From positions 230,453,501 to 230,517,500 of the forward strand of contig NC_091245.1 of assembly GCF_042477335.2 (NCBI RefSeq): a stretch of DNA of 64,000 nucleotides, in the 5' to 3' direction. The DNA comes from Ovis canadensis (Eukaryota; Chordata; Mammalia; Artiodactyla; Bovidae). The notes below the pieces were generated by a model. That model had not been told where the DNA came from and ran no database searches. It worked only from the letters and a program-made list of their open reading frames with translations. The position numbers and the translations under genes are program-made. Positions 1-11,920 of the stretch are shown here, in pieces (the first letter of the stretch is position 1; the number at the start of each line of letters is the position of its first letter).

Positions 1-172
1 CTCTTTGCGACCCCATGGACTGTAACCTACCAGGCTCTTCTGTCTATGTGATTTTCCAAGTGAGAATACTGGAGTGGGTAGCCATTCCTTTCTCCAGGGG
101 ATCTTCCTGACCCAAGGATTGAACCTGGGTCTCATTCAACGCAGACAGATTCTTTACTGTGTGAGCACCAAC
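1..172 (-). mobile_element. Bov-tA SINE, cut by the window edge
   Basis: The sequence reads as the complement of a ruminant tRNA-Glu-derived SINE: 'ccccatggactg', 'aatactggagtggg' and 'tctccaggggatctt' occur in the usual order. The tRNA-like head lies at the right end. Confidence 0.85.
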
Positions 173-175
173 TAT

Positions 176-610
176 TAGATCAGATCAGATCAGATCAGTC
201 GCTCAGTCGTGTCCGACTCTTTGCGACCTCATGAATCGCAGCACGCCAGGCCTCCCTGTCCATCACCAACTCCCGGAGTTCACTCCAATTCACGTCCATC
301 GAGTCAGTGACGCCATCCAGCCATCTCATCCTCGGTCGTCTCCTTCTCCTCCTGCCCTCAATCCCTCCCAGCATCAGAGTCTTTTCCAATGAGTCAACTC
401 TTCTCATGAGGTGGCCAAAATACTGGAGTTTCATCTTTAGCATCATTCCTTCCAAAGAAATCCCAGGGCTGATCTCCTACAGAATGGATTGGTTGGATCT
501 CCTTGTAGTCCAAGGGACTCTCAAGAGTCTTCTCCAACACCACACTTCAAAAGCATCAATTCTTCGGCGCTTAGCTTTCTTCATAGTCCAACTATACTCC
601 TATACAAAAT
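176..610 (-). mobile_element. BovB LINE, 3' end
   Basis: The minus strand encodes the C-terminal end of the BovB ORF2 protein (includes [16 protein letters not shown] and REAWRAA). It begins with the (gatca)n tail at 176-198 that marks the 3' terminus of BovB. The element is 5' truncated. Confidence 0.9.
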
Positions 611-995
611 TAAAAATTTTTTTAATGGTTAAAAAAAAAAGAAAAAGTAAAGAGAGAGAAAGCAAACTGGTTTATTCCATGGTTCCTAGACTGGTACCTG
701 TCTCCCCTAAGGCCCTGTTTCGTCTTGCAGGTCAGTGTTGAATCCACCACGCATGTTGCCGTCACTGTGTACTGATGGCCTAACTACAGATATGATACGT
801 GTTTTGTACTCAAAAATATTGAGTCCTCATACCAGGGTTGGATGAGTGATTGTCACACCTCAGCACTGTTTAGTCTTGATTATGCCATTAGACATCTCAT
901 AGCCTTATTCATCTGGGGAGTAGGGTGTTCCCCAGAGGAACTCAGATCAATTGTCTGAAGCCTTCTGCTTTATTCCCATCAGAAACTCAGTGTCA
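611..995. other. Intergenic, nothing recognised
   Basis: An A-rich start is followed by unassigned sequence without splice-supported exons or named repeats. It may be the decayed edge of the older retroviral remnant to the right. Confidence 0.4.
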
Positions 996-1120
996 GGACT
1001 TCCTTGGTGGTCCAGTGGCTAAGATTCCAAGCTCCTAATGCAGGGAGCCCAGATTAGGGAACTAGATCCCACATGCCACAACTAAGACCAGGCACAGTCA
1101 AATAAATAAATATTTTTAAA
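996..1120 (+). mobile_element. CHR-type tRNA-Glu SINE
   Basis: 'ggacttccttggtggtccag' at the head, a degenerate B box and 'ggaactagatcc' are typical of cetartiodactyl CHR SINEs. It ends in an A-rich (aaata)n tail. Confidence 0.8.
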
Positions 1121-1182
1121 AAGAAAGAAAGAAATCATTGTCTTTCTCTATCCTATTCTACAGCTTCCCACCCATAAAAAGG

Positions 1183-1412
1183 GGCTTTCTGGTGGCTCAG
1201 TGTTTAAAGAATCTGCTTGCAATGCAGGAGACCCAGGCAGATGCAGGTTTGATCCCTGGTTGGGAAGATTCCCTGGAGGAGGACATGGCAACACACTCCT
1301 GTATTTTATTCTTGCATGGAGAACCCCATGGACAGAAGAGCCTGGGAGGGCTACAGTCCATAGGGCAGCAAAGAGTCAGACATGACTGAAGCGACTGAGC
1401 ACGCCCGCATCC
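1183..1412 (+). mobile_element. Bov-tA SINE
   Basis: The tRNA-like head ('ctttctggtggctcag', B box 'ggtttgatccctgg') is followed by the Bov-A body ending 'gtcagacatgactgaagcg'. Open frames here are SINE-derived. Confidence 0.9.
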
Positions 1413-1489
1413 ACATAAACAAGGGGAATATGTATTTGTGCATGGTACACTGTGGGGAGGGCATGGCATTCTATATTTGACTGTTAGAA

Positions 1490-2370
1490 CTGTAGACTTT
1501 TATTAATATAAGCATTTGATCATCAAGGCTTATTGTTACACAGCATGCCAGAAGCTATACAATACATGGCCCAATAGCCCAGTGGGAGATGTTTCCTGGA
1601 AATGTCTATTTTGATATCCTCTGTAGTAGATGTGACCTGGAAAAAAAAAAAAAAGAGCCAAAAGATGCTGGAACATACTAGAGTTCTACTCAGTCATGGA
1701 TAGTTAGTTTGGTTCATCATTATACTGTATGACTAAAATGTCTCCCAGAGCAATACCTCTCAGGTTTGCAGATTCCAAAAGCTGAGCATACGGCTTTACT
1801 CTTTCAGGCATCTGATATAGTCATGCTAAGAAACAATGTCCTTCTGTTGTTCTGAGCCTCTCTAGAGGCAACAATGCAATATTGGATTTCCCTTGTTGCA
1901 TAATCCATTTATTCATTCCTCTACTCCCAGTTATTATTTCTCCTTCTCACCACTTGTCTTTATTTTAACACAAATTTTTCCAGCTTTTGAAAGGATAGTA
2001 GGTTCAGCCACTGCGCAGGTCCAGATTTCTGGCAGTAGTACCAGCTTATCCTATCAAGTGCCTCCCCTTAGTTCACCCCTGTTCGTATAGGGTATGGTCA
2101 CATCGCAACATGACTGCACTCATTGTCACCTTAAATTTTACTAGATAGAGTGAAGGCACGATGCAGCTCATGAGGCCCTTAGGAATTCTGGCGCAAAGTT
2201 TTAGAAGGTATAGTTACAATTTCTTGCTTAAGGATCACGTCTATTTTATCCTGCTTCAATGACCCATGGTTGCAACCATGGTCCCAGAATACTGAGTCAG
2301 TTAGGAATAAAGAAAGTTGAGGTGATGTGGGGAATAATTGTATAGTTATACTAGCATCCTCCATATGCCC
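1490..2370 (-). other. Probable 3' flank of the ERV-L-like remnant
   Basis: This stretch lies downstream, on the minus strand, of a recognisable retroviral integrase. Only short broken frames remain and no LTR boundary could be fixed, so assignment rests on position. Confidence 0.3.
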
Positions 2371-3060
2371 CTTCCCTTAACCAACCCCCTCCAAAAAAAA
2401 AAACAGAGGAAATCTATTGAGTGTGAGCACACACTCAGGAAAATACATGAAACCAGCTCTGCATACCTTTATCTCCCACAAGTTTTGCAGTAAATGTTTC
2501 AATTGTCCCTGCCAATTCTCTACCAAACCACTACTCTGAGGATGATAAGCAATATGATACATCCATTAAATATGATATCTCTTTGCACACTGCTGCACAC
2601 TATGAGCTGTAAAGTGTGTTCCTTGGTCTGAAGAAATGTAACTCATTTCCTGGTCCAAATTGGTATTGTATCTTCTGCTCCATTCCTTCCATGGTGTTCT
2701 GAGCATTGACATCTACCACTGGGTATGCAAAGTCCAGCGTGAAGTGTCTATTTCCATCAGGACCTCTGTATAACCTCCTGGGGCTACTGGGCAGTGGCCC
2801 CATATATTCTACTTACCAGTTATACTTGAGGGTCTTCTCTCCGGGAATACGCCTCACAGCCGTCTGCAGTCCCTGTCTTGTTGGCAGACAGGACAGTTCT
2901 GGTTGGCCCTTTGTGCCTCTCAAGTGAAGAAGGATTGTGTAGACAGTCAGCCCATCTCAGCACTGCTGCAGCTCCCCCAGGGCCACTCATTTCATAGACC
3001 CAGTTGAACATCTTAAGAGAGTGCACCAAGATACCCACTTGTTGGTTTCTATCACAGTGA
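2370..3060 (-). pseudogene. Endogenous retrovirus pol (integrase) remnant, ERV-L-like
   Basis: On the minus strand, short motifs of a retroviral integrase core appear in order: a DQGTHF-type strand around the second catalytic Asp, then YHPQSSG-LVEN around the catalytic Glu. Upstream lies a stretch like the first core strands. The reading is broken by stops and frame changes, so no protein can be made. The DQGTHFT wording is typical of ERV-L or related old class III elements; family assignment is tentative. Confidence 0.7.
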
Positions 3061-3109
3061 AATCTGGAAAACAGATTCTCCTCCTGGACATTGATGTGTC
3101 CTGTTTAAT

Positions 3110-3329
3110 TGTGCTGAATTGTACTCAGTCGTGTCCTACTCTTTGTGACCCCATGGACTGTAGTCGGCCAGGCTCCTCTGTTCATGGGATATCCCAGGCA
3201 AGAATACTGGAGTGGGTTGCCATTTCCTTCTCCAGGGGATCTTCCCCACCCCGGGACTGAAGCTGTGCCTCCTGCCTCTCCTGCATTAGCAGGGAGATTC
3301 TTTACCACTGAGCCACCTGAGAAGCCCTA
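3110..3329 (-). mobile_element. Bov-tA SINE
   Basis: Complete minus-strand copy, from 'ctcagtcgtgtcctactc' to 'gagccacctgagaagccc'. It interrupts the retroviral remnant. Confidence 0.9.
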
Positions 3330-3339
3330 TGTACATATA

Positions 3340-5040
3340 TAAAAGGTAATTAAAATCATGCCACACACACATATAAGCATATTATCAATCCAAATTATGG
3401 CAGTCAGCTGGTAAATCCAAATAACCCCGGGGCTTTACAGCAAATGTGAATTGTGATCCTTCTCACATGAAGGTAAACAGTAGTTGGCTCCTTTTTTAGA
3501 CTGTGGTTAAGAAAAAAGCTGCAGATGACACTACTTTATTCCAGCCTTGATAATCTACTAGAAGTCTCTATGAGCCATCCAACCTTTTCATGAGCCACAC
3601 AGGACTAGTGCACAGAGAATTTGTTGGCACCAGCACTCCAACTTCCAATATGTCATTAATTAAAGTGGAAATCGTTTCGTGTCCACTAGGCATCCAGTAC
3701 TGTGTCAAGTTAACAACCTCTGTGTGGGCAAGCAAATCTATGGGTTCTCATTTAGTATGTTCAAGTAATGAGAGCCAAAGGCAAACTTACATGCCTTCAG
3801 TTTTACAGTATAAGATACAGAAAGGGTTCCCCTGTCAGACGTAATATCCATCTCAGCAATACATTCAAGTGGAGGAAAAACAACCACTTCACATTAAGTC
3901 TGTTCAAACATTCCAATTTTGATCCTAAGTTTCACCTTAATCCCATCATTGCTGCATCTCCATATGTGCCCAAGCTAACTGTGGCCTTCTTTAGATTTTG
4001 AGCTCACCCAGAATATTTTGTGTCCACCTTCTGGTCACTTTACTCACACGTATGAACATGGCCTTGGGTCCCCAGCTAGGGATCAGACCGAGGGACCCTG
4101 ACCCTTTTTGTTACTCTTCACCCAGATTAATTTGCTGGCTCTAACCCCCAAGGATACAAAGTTGGGTTTTTCAATGCTGTCTTTGCCTTTCAGCTTAAAA
4201 AATTTCTTTAGAATTTTAAAACTAGAGTAAATAAAATGGATTTGTTTAGGACCCTTTCATGTTGGAGCACCAGCAGGAGTGCCATCAGTCCACTCAGCCT
4301 CTAGCAGTGCCTCATGTTTTGACCCCATCAGTGTCCTCCATATTCTTCCCATTTCTTAGTTACTTAATGAAGATTTCCACCTTGGTGGGACTAACCCCTT
4401 GACTATCCCTCTTTCCTCCATTATGCTTTTGTGAATGATTCCATTTTCTTAGACTAAGGGTAGTAAGTAAAAGTAAAGTCACTCAGTTGTGTCCGACTCT
4501 TTGCAACCCCATGGACTGTAGCCCACCAGGCTCCTCTGTCCATGGGATTTTCTAGGCAATAGTACTGGAGTGGATTGCCAAGACTAAGGGTAAGCTAAGA
4601 TAAAAATTCTGATACGATTTCTGGGACTGTTGCTTGGTTTTGCAGAAGTAAGTTTATATGGGGTGCCTGTGCAAAAGGGGCTCTCTTAGTCATAGCATTT
4701 GCTATAAACTAAGTAAGGAGTATATTATGTGGACACACACCCCAGTCATCAGCCAATTCAGCATATGAGCTGCCTCATCTGGGGAGTTCCATTCAGCATT
4801 TAAGGAGAGGAGACATCAGTTAACATTCTCAGTGAATATAAACCGTGCAGTGGCTTTTGTCCAGTCTCTCAGTTTAGCTGTCCCTTCAGAAACAACCTAC
4901 TGTTTGTTTAGATTATATATGGACCTCTGATTGTTCAGCAGTAAGCTATGGGTCCTGCATCAATCAAACGTGCCCTTATTCTCTACAGCATTCAAAGCCA
5001 AGAAGACTGCTCCTAAGTTAAGTCACATGCATTGAGGTGG
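3340..5040 (-). pseudogene. Probable further pol sequence of the same old retrovirus
   Basis: This lies 5' of the integrase on the minus strand. Around 4740-4800 the minus strand reads a short WNSPDEA..LNWL-like stretch that fits an RNase H/connection region. Elsewhere only short broken frames are visible. Extent and assignment are uncertain. Confidence 0.35.
4451..4592 (-). mobile_element. 5'-truncated Bov-tA SINE with target-site duplication
   Basis: The SINE body at 4463-4580 is flanked by the direct repeat 'agactaagggta' at 4451-4462 and 4581-4592. Confidence 0.9.
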
Positions 5041-5044
5041 GAGC

Positions 5045-5255
5045 GGCTTCCCAAGTGGCCCTAGTGACAAAGAACCATATGCCAATGCAGGAGACGTAAG
5101 AGATTTCTGGGTCAGGGAATATTCCGTAGAGCATGGCGATCCGCTTCCATATTCTTGCCTGGAGAATCCCATGGACAGAGGAGCATGATGGGCTAAGGTC
5201 TGTATGGTCGCAAGAAGTCGAACACTACTGAACTGACTTAGTATGTACGCACGTT
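5045..5255 (+). mobile_element. Bov-tA SINE, diverged
   Basis: Head 'cggcttcccaagtggcc' and body 'tcttgcctggagaatcccat' are recognisable, with many substitutions. Confidence 0.85.
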
Positions 5256-5660
5256 ACCCATTTTAGTGAAAGTTCAGGAAGCTGATGATATTGATCTACA
5301 AAATGAAATTGCTTCTTCAGACTATATCCTTTGGTTTCATAGTTTCTTGGTTTTGCACAGCCACTTCCCTTCACCCCCTGGACTACTTCCTTTAGGGACT
5401 GTAGAGGTATTATCTGATGTGCCAGCAACATTTGTCCCTTTGGTAGTAGTCCCGAGGGCAGCAACCATAGCTCTGACCCACTGGGGCAAATCCAAGTACG
5501 GCACAGTGCCAGGATCTGCTCCTTTTACTTTCATTTTAGTAATTACAGGTAAAAATAACCAAGGGATTGTATATTTAATTTGTTTCTCATTGTTTTGCTC
5601 TTTTCCCCTGGGAATCCAGTTAGCCAACTCTCTGGGAATTGGATCTATCATCTCTGATTT
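5225..5660 (-). other. Unassigned minus-strand open frame, possibly retroviral
   Basis: Two overlapping minus-strand frames (79 and 104 residues) lie just 5' of the pol remnant on the same strand. No motif fixes them as gag, protease or RT. Confidence 0.25.
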
Positions 5661-5699
5661 CCATTTGTAACCTTTATCTCTGTAACTGACAGGAGTGTG

Positions 5700-5850
5700 C
5701 CTGGTATTTCATCTCTATTTTCAGAGATGAGGGAACTAAAGTGCAGAGAGGTTATGTAGCTTGTCCAAGGTTACACGGCAAAAGAATGACAGAGCCAGCG
5801 TTTGAAACCAGGCCTCTTTGACTTCATGGCCTTACCTTTAACCATTAGAA
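5700..5850 (-). mobile_element. MIR SINE
   Basis: Reads as the complement of the MIR core: 'gatgagggaactaaagtgcagagaggtt', 'ccaaggttacacggc' and 'gaaaccaggcctctttgact'. Confidence 0.8.
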
Positions 5851-5959
5851 ACACTTCCTTTATTAGCAGATTCTAAACCTTAAAAACTAGACTTGTGGAC
5901 ACAGTTGGGGAAGCAGAGGGTGGGACTAATTGAGAGAATAGCTTAGATACATATACATT

Positions 5960-6196
5960 ACCTTATGTAAAATAGCCAGTGGGAATTTGCTGCATGACAC
6001 AGATACAGCTCAAACTGGTACTCTGTGACAACAGAGAGGGATGGGATGGGGTGGGAGTCAGGAGGGAGGGGGAATTCAAGAGGGAGGGGACATATGAATG
6101 CCTGTGGCTTATTCATGTTGATGTATGGCAAAAACCAACACAATATTATAAAGTAATTATCCTTTAATTAAAAAGAAATAAATTAAAAAAAATTCT
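5960..6196 (+). mobile_element. L1 3' end
   Basis: Typical ruminant L1 3'UTR: a G-rich 'gagggatgggatggggtggg' tract, 'ttcatgttgatgtatggcaa' and the terminal 'aaagtaattatcctttaatt' with an A tail. Confidence 0.85.
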
Positions 6197-6225
6197 AATG
6201 CCCAGATTCACTTTCTAAGGAGACT

Positions 6226-6418
6226 GATTTAGAGATTTCCCTGGTGGTTCAGTGGATAAGACTCCACACTCCCAGTACCAAAGGGCCCAGGTTCAATCTC
6301 TGGTTGGGGAACTAGATCCTGCATACATGCAGAAACTAAGATTTCGAGCATCACAGTGAAGATCCCACAAGCCATAGCTGAGACTCAGAGCAGTCAAAAT
6401 AAATAAATAAAAAATATC
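6226..6418 (+). mobile_element. CHR-type tRNA-Glu SINE
   Basis: Head 'gatttccctggtggttcag', body 'ggttggggaactagatcc', tail (aaata)n. Confidence 0.8.
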
Positions 6419-6444
6419 AAAAGAGCCTGATTTAATTGGTTGAT

Positions 6445-7498
6445 TTCTGTCTTAGTCTTTTTGGGCTGCTTTAACAAAATACCATAGACTGGGTGACTTA
6501 CAAAGAACAGAAACGTTCTGAAGGCTGGGAAGTCCAAGATCCAGGTGCCAGCAACTTGGCATCTGGTGAGAACCCACTTGCTTTTTTAAAAAAATTATGT
6601 ATATATCTTAAAAATTTCTTATTGGAATATAATTATTTTACAAGATTGTGCTGGTTTGTGCCATACATCAATATGAATTGGCCATAGGTATACACATGTC
6701 TCCTCCGTCTTGAACTCCTCTCCCATCTCCCACCATATCCCATCCCTCTAGTTTGTCCAGAGCTCTGGGTTGAGCTCCCTGTGTCACACAGCAAATTCCC
6801 GCTGGCCATCTCTTTTACATATGGCAATGTATGTATTTCCATGCTCTGCCTCAGTTCACCCCACCCTGTCCTTCCCAGACTGTGTCCACAAGTCTGCATC
6901 TCCATTGCTGCCCTGCAAATAGGTTCATCAGTACCATCTTTCTAGATTCCATACACATGTGGTAATATACGTGTTTGTTTTTCTTATTCTGACCTACTTC
7001 ACTCTGCAACAGGCTCTAGGTTCATCCACCTCATTAAGACTGACTCAAATGCATTTTTTATAGCTGAGTAGTATTCCATCGTATATATGTACAACAATTT
7101 CTGTATCCGTTCATCTGTTGATAAACATCTAGATTGCTTGCATGTCCTAGCTATTGTAAAAAAGTGCTCCAATGAACACTGGGGTACATGCATCTCTTTC
7201 AATTATGGTTTTCTCAGGGTATCATATGGTAGTTCTATTCCTAGTTTTTAAAGGAAATTCCATACTGGAGAACCACTTTTTAGTTTATAAATAGCCTATC
7301 TTGCTGAGTCCTTACCTGGTGAAAAGGGTGAGGAAGCTCTTTGAAGCTTCTTTTATAAGGCAGTTAATACCATTCATGAGGGCTCCACCCTCAAGGCCCA
7401 ATCACCTCCCGAAGGCCCCACTTCCAAATAACTGCACACTGGGGATTAGGTTTCAGCAAATGAATTTTAGGAGGACAGAAACATCTAGTCTATAGCAA
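6445..7498 (-). mobile_element. MLT1-family LTR, split by an L1
   Basis: The two halves are 'taacaaaataccatagactg' (about 6473) to 'ctggtgagaaccca', and 'ataaggcagttaata' to 'tctatagca' (about 7496). Together they match the complement of an MLT1 LTR. The L1 at about 6580-7255 separates them. Confidence 0.75.
6580..7255 (-). mobile_element. L1 3' portion inserted in an LTR
   Basis: The minus strand reads the L1 tail, including the familiar 'tggaatactactcagct'-like segment (about 7063-7080). Confidence 0.85.
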
Positions 7499-7571
7499 TT
7501 ATCAGTGGGTTGCACAGCAACAAATACCCAGCACAGCCATAAATAAACAAATAAATATTTTAAAAAATTAT

Positions 7572-8014
7572 TAGTGGGCTGAACAGTTACTCCCCAAAAG
7601 GTATATTCACTTCCTAGAACCTGTGAATGTAGCCTTCTTTGGAAAAAGGGTCTTCACAGATGCAATGAAGTTGAGGATGCTGTGATGAGATCATCTTGGA
7701 TTTACTCCAGTAGGGCATAATTCTAACAAGTATCCTTACAAGAGACATTCAGAGAAGAGAGACCTGAATAAGAGGAAAGAACCCTGTGAAGATGGAGGCA
7801 GTTATACAACCACAGCCCGGGAACATCTGGAGCCACCAGAAGCTGAAGGAGACAAGGAAAATCCACTCAAGCCTTCAAAGGCAACCTTCAATGGCAACCC
7901 TTCTGACACCTTGATTTCAAACTTCCAGACTCCAGAATTGTGAGAGAATCGGTTTCTATTGTGTGAAACCTCTGTGTTTCTGCTGATTTGTTGCAGTCAC
8001 AGGAAATTAATACA
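7572..8014 (+). mobile_element. MLT1-family LTR
   Basis: Begins 'gggctgaacagttactcccc' and ends 'cttccagactccagaattgt' and 'caggaaattaatacag', the usual landmarks of MLT1 LTRs. Confidence 0.75.
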
Positions 8015-8246
8015 GTTGGGGCATGGCCTGGGCAGCATATGTTTTAATCCCTGGGTGATTCTAAGGCACAGCCAGGGTGGGAATCCCTGGATTAGGGAAT
8101 TTTGGAAGCATGTCCCCTAGCAGTTTTCCTCAGCTCTGGGGGTAAGTGCTTTTTGCAATATTGTGGTGTCTTTTTACTTAAGCTTTTATTATTTTTTAGC
8201 AGAGCAAAAGGATATACAAAGTTTATGGTGCGTAAAAAGATACCCA

Positions 8247-8455
8247 GGGATTCCCAGATGGCTCAGTGGTAAAGAATCTGCCTGCCAATGCAGGAGACGC
8301 AAGAGACACACATTTGATCCCTGGGTCAGGAAGATCCCCTGGAGAAGGAAATGGCAACCCACTCCTAATCCCATGGGCAGGGGAGCCTGGCTGGGCTACA
8401 GTCCATGGGGTCGCAAAAGAATCGGAGTCACTGAGCACTGAGTCACTGAGCACAT
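8247..8455 (+). mobile_element. Bov-tA SINE
   Basis: Head 'ggattcccagatggctcag' to a terminal 'actgagcactgagtcactgagcac' with a short tail duplication. Confidence 0.9.
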
Positions 8456-8579
8456 AGGCACAAAGGGCTTTGCTCTGTGTGGTCCTTACTCAGGGGCTTA
8501 GGTTGACAGAGCCTGCACTGCCTAGATGTTGCCAGCGCCAGAGCAAGAGGAAGGAAATATGGAGAATTACATACTGATT

Positions 8580-8860
8580 ATTTTTTTTAATTTTATTTTT
8601 AAATTTATATTTTATTATTATCTAGTTGAAATATGGTTAATTTACTATGTTGCGTTGGTTTCAAGTGTATAGCAAAGTGATTGTTATACATGCACATATA
8701 TCTATTTTCAGGTTCTTTTTCCTTGTAGGTTACAAAATATTGAGTATAGTTCCCTGTGCTTTATGGTAGGTCCTTGTCGTTTACCTATAGTATATACAGT
8801 ACTGTGTATCTGTTAGTCCCAAATTCCTAATTTATCCCTCCCCCATCCTCCCCATACTGG
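8580..8860 (-). mobile_element. Old L1 3' end
   Basis: Complement of an L1M-type 3'UTR: 'gcgttggtttcaagtgtatag', 'agtatagttccctgtgcttt' and 'tctgttagtcccaaattcct'. Confidence 0.75.
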
Positions 8861-9334
8861 TGCTTACATGCATCTTTTCCATTCATGTTTTATTGGACTG
8901 AGCAAGTCACACGGGCATCACCTGACCTCACAGGAGCAGAGAAGTGTCCTCCCTCCTGCTAGGAGGTAGAGGGGAACAGGAAGTGGGTGGGCAATTGTAA
9001 TGCCTGTCGTGCCCACTATCACCCGGAGACAGCAGTGTGGTAGGGCTCACAAGGTGCCCTCTGCTGGAGGAGGATGAGCAACTGTCCCTTTTTGCCTGAG
9101 GAGTTTCCTCAGCACAAGGCACTTTCTGTGCTAAAGCCGGGTGAGTTTCAGGCCAGTTGAGATAGTGGGTCACCCGTGCTAGATTCTACCTTGGGTTGCT
9201 CATCCTGAGGAGGGAGATTGGAGGCATCTCTCTGCCTGCTAATGCCTCATAAGGCTGATGTGGGGACTAAGCAAGACAACGCATGCAAAAGAGCTCAGCA
9301 CTGTTGCCAACTGTAGTATAAAAAGCAGTAAAAA
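8861..9334. other. Intergenic, nothing recognised
   Basis: Unique-looking sequence; the 81-residue minus-strand frame has no recognisable domain. Confidence 0.4.
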
Positions 9335-9545
9335 TTGAGCCAATTCATTGGAGAGGACCGTGATGCTCAAAGATTGAAGGCAAAAGGAGAAGGGGGTCGC
9401 AGAGGGTGAGATGGTAAGATAGCGTCACTGATTCAATGGACATGAATTTGGGCAAGAAGGCCAGGGAAGCCTGGCGTGCTGCAGTCCATGAGGTTGCAAA
9501 AAGTCAGACAAAACTTAGGGAGTGACCACCACCACCACCACCATT
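9335..9545 (+). mobile_element. BovB LINE 3' tail with (CAC)n
   Basis: Matches the last about 180 bases of BovB ('gaccgtgatgctcaaagatt' to 'aaaagtcagacaaaac'). A (CAC)5-6 run at about 9527-9542 replaces the usual tail. Confidence 0.75.
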
Positions 9546-9619
9546 ATTGTAAATATTCAACTGTATAATCAACTGCAGAGTGTTGATAATATTGTTGATA
9601 GTACCAAAGGGGATTTAAG

Positions 9620-9756
9620 ATAATATATTTTATTTATTAAGTTTTGGCTGCACTGAGTGGCTTGTGGGATCTTAGTTCCCCCATCAGGGACTGAACCCAT
9701 GCCCTTGGCAGTGAAAGTGCGGAGTCCTAACCTCTGAATTGCTAGGGAGTTTCCAA
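9620..9756 (-). mobile_element. CHR-type SINE
   Basis: 'ttggctgcactgagtggctt', 'agttcccccatcagggactg' and 'ctagggagtttcc' in the complement order. Confidence 0.75.
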
Positions 9757-10819
9757 ATAATATAATTAAATACTTGGCATAATCTTTAGGGAACAATAGG
9801 CACAACCACAAATGGCGGTTATTATCAATACGTATATATTCCAAATAGAAAAGAACCCCTTTCCCCACAAAAAAGGCAAGGAAATAAATGTGAATAAATA
9901 TATTTCAGTTTAGATAGAATGGTGTTAATATGTATTTTTCATCATCTATTTGCAGAGCAGGGATTATAAAAATAAAAAAAAATAATGTTTCCCTTCTCTA
10001 CTACTGTAACTGAAAATCTATTTCCTTGAGTAGGCTATGCAAAGACATTTGACCTTGAGACCTTGCCCAATTTAGAACTCTGTTGAAAAGACTTTCACTT
10101 AAATGTAACATCAGTGACAAAGAAAGGAGGAGAATTAGTGGAATTCATAACAGATGATAAAAGAAACGTAGGTTGTGACCTACTGTTAAGAGACAGATGA
10201 AAGGAAATTATTGTGTTTTTCTTGAGGAAAATATAGAAGAGATTCATTATTTGAAAAACCCAAAATAAACATTGATTTTGAGAGCAGAATGCCTGAATCC
10301 TGGTCTTATCATTTTCCTGGTCCTTTAGCTGCCTTGGAACCTCCTTGGATTGGTCATAGGAACTTGTTGAAGAATGTGAAAAAAATGAGGATAAATAACA
10401 AATAATTGAAGTGGTCATGATTTTATTTCTTCAAAATAGTTCTGAGGAAACATGTAAGGCTTTCTCAGTTACTTCCTGCAGAAGACTCTGAACAATGAAA
10501 CAACGCAAGGGTGATTAGTGTTCTCCATCTGGGTTGCTGGGGTTTCCTTTATTGCTCATTCATATGCAAATCATCACTGATATTAATTATTAGCTTATCT
10601 TGGTAATAGTTTTACCACAACGCAAGGAGAGAAGGGCGGTTGCTGATCCTGGGACCACTATCTTGGTGGGTGAGTCAGTTCAGATTGCTGTGTGTTTGTG
10701 GAATGTTACTAGAGTAATAAGGAACACCTTTTATTGGGAGAAAGCGTTACAGTTTTCAGTTTATCTTCACACATGTAAACTCATGTGGCTGTGGTTCCAG
10801 GGTCATAGGACAAGGGCTT
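9757..10819. other. Intergenic, nothing recognised
   Basis: AT-rich. Frames on either strand (up to 107 residues) show no domain, and no paired splice sites were convincing. Confidence 0.4.
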
Positions 10820-11085
10820 GAAGCTCTGTGGTCTCAGCACTCTCAGGCAGGTCACTCTGTGTCTCTCTCTTTTCCAGTTTGTGAAATGGAGGTAACACTA
10901 CTGTGTTCATCTATTGCATGGAATTGCTCTGTTAGCTCACATGAAAATATATGCCTTGCCGACTATAAAGTTCTGTGTCAATAGAAACTATCCTGTTAAA
11001 GATGAGGAAATCAAGGCTGAGAAATGTCCCTGCACTTGCTAACGGTGGCTGGGCAGGTGATGATAGAGTTGGACTCCACCATTCT
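10820..11085. mobile_element. Two MIR fragments, probably inverted to each other
   Basis: 10820-10985 reads as MIR on + ('ccagtttgtgaaatggaggt'). 10995-11085 reads as the complement ('gatgaggaaatcaaggctga'). Confidence 0.55.
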
Positions 11086-11479
11086 TCTTAAAGAAAAAAA
11101 AAACATAGGGAGGGGCAGTCTGTTGTTTTGTTGGCCACCCAGCAGCTGAACCCTCTTGCCTATGTTTTGAAGATGCCCTCCCTCTCAGAGGCATACCCCT
11201 CCTCTCATCATGTAAATGCTCACTAATTAAACTGAAAATGCTACTGCTTTACCTGGCCTCACTTAAACTGGGTGGCAGACTGTGACCTGGGCCCCAAGGT
11301 GGCTGTCCTCACTGAGCCCCTCTGAGGACTGACTTGGGTTTTGCTCCTGATGTTAACATCCCAAATTTGACTCTTCTGAAGGAGAGTCTGTGAACTAGCC
11401 AGTATCTTTATTTATTTAAATATTACACATTAATATTAATTATTAAAATAATAAAATTCAATATTAAATAATAATTTAT

Positions 11480-11644
11480 TTAAAAATTTTATTTAGCTGC
11501 ACCAGGTCTTATTTGTGGCACACGGGATCTTTCATCTAGTTTCCCCCATAGCACTGGGATCTTAGTTTGCTGACCATGAATCAAACCCAGGTTCCCTGTG
11601 TTGCAAGGTAGATTCTTAACCACTGGACCACCAAGGAAATCCCA
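11480..11644 (-). mobile_element. CHR-type SINE
   Basis: Complement copy ending 'aaccactggaccaccaagg'. Confidence 0.8.
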
Positions 11645-11703
11645 TTCCTAGTATCTTTAAAACCAGTACACCTCAAAGTGTAAGATGCACACAAATCACC
11701 ATA

Positions 11704-11920
11704 CGTGTGTGTGTGTGCTCAGTTGTGTCTGACTCTTTGTGGGCCCGTGGACTGTAGCTCACCAAGCTCTTCTGTCCACGGGATTCTCCAGGCAAGAATA
11801 CTGGAGTGAGTTGCTATTTCGTCCTCCAGGGGATCTTTCCAACCCAGGCATCAAACCATATCTCTCGAGTCTCCTGCATTGGCAGGAGGATTCTTTACCA
11901 CTGTGCTGTCTGGGAAGCCC
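11704..11920 (-). mobile_element. Bov-tA SINE
   Basis: Starts in a short (GT)n and ends 'ctgtgctgtctgggaagccc'. Confidence 0.9.

Noticed and set aside
1183..1412. tRNA gene, suggested by A/B-box-like sequence in the SINE heads
   Set aside because: All such sites are heads of Bov-tA or CHR SINEs with SINE bodies attached and no tRNA cloverleaf.
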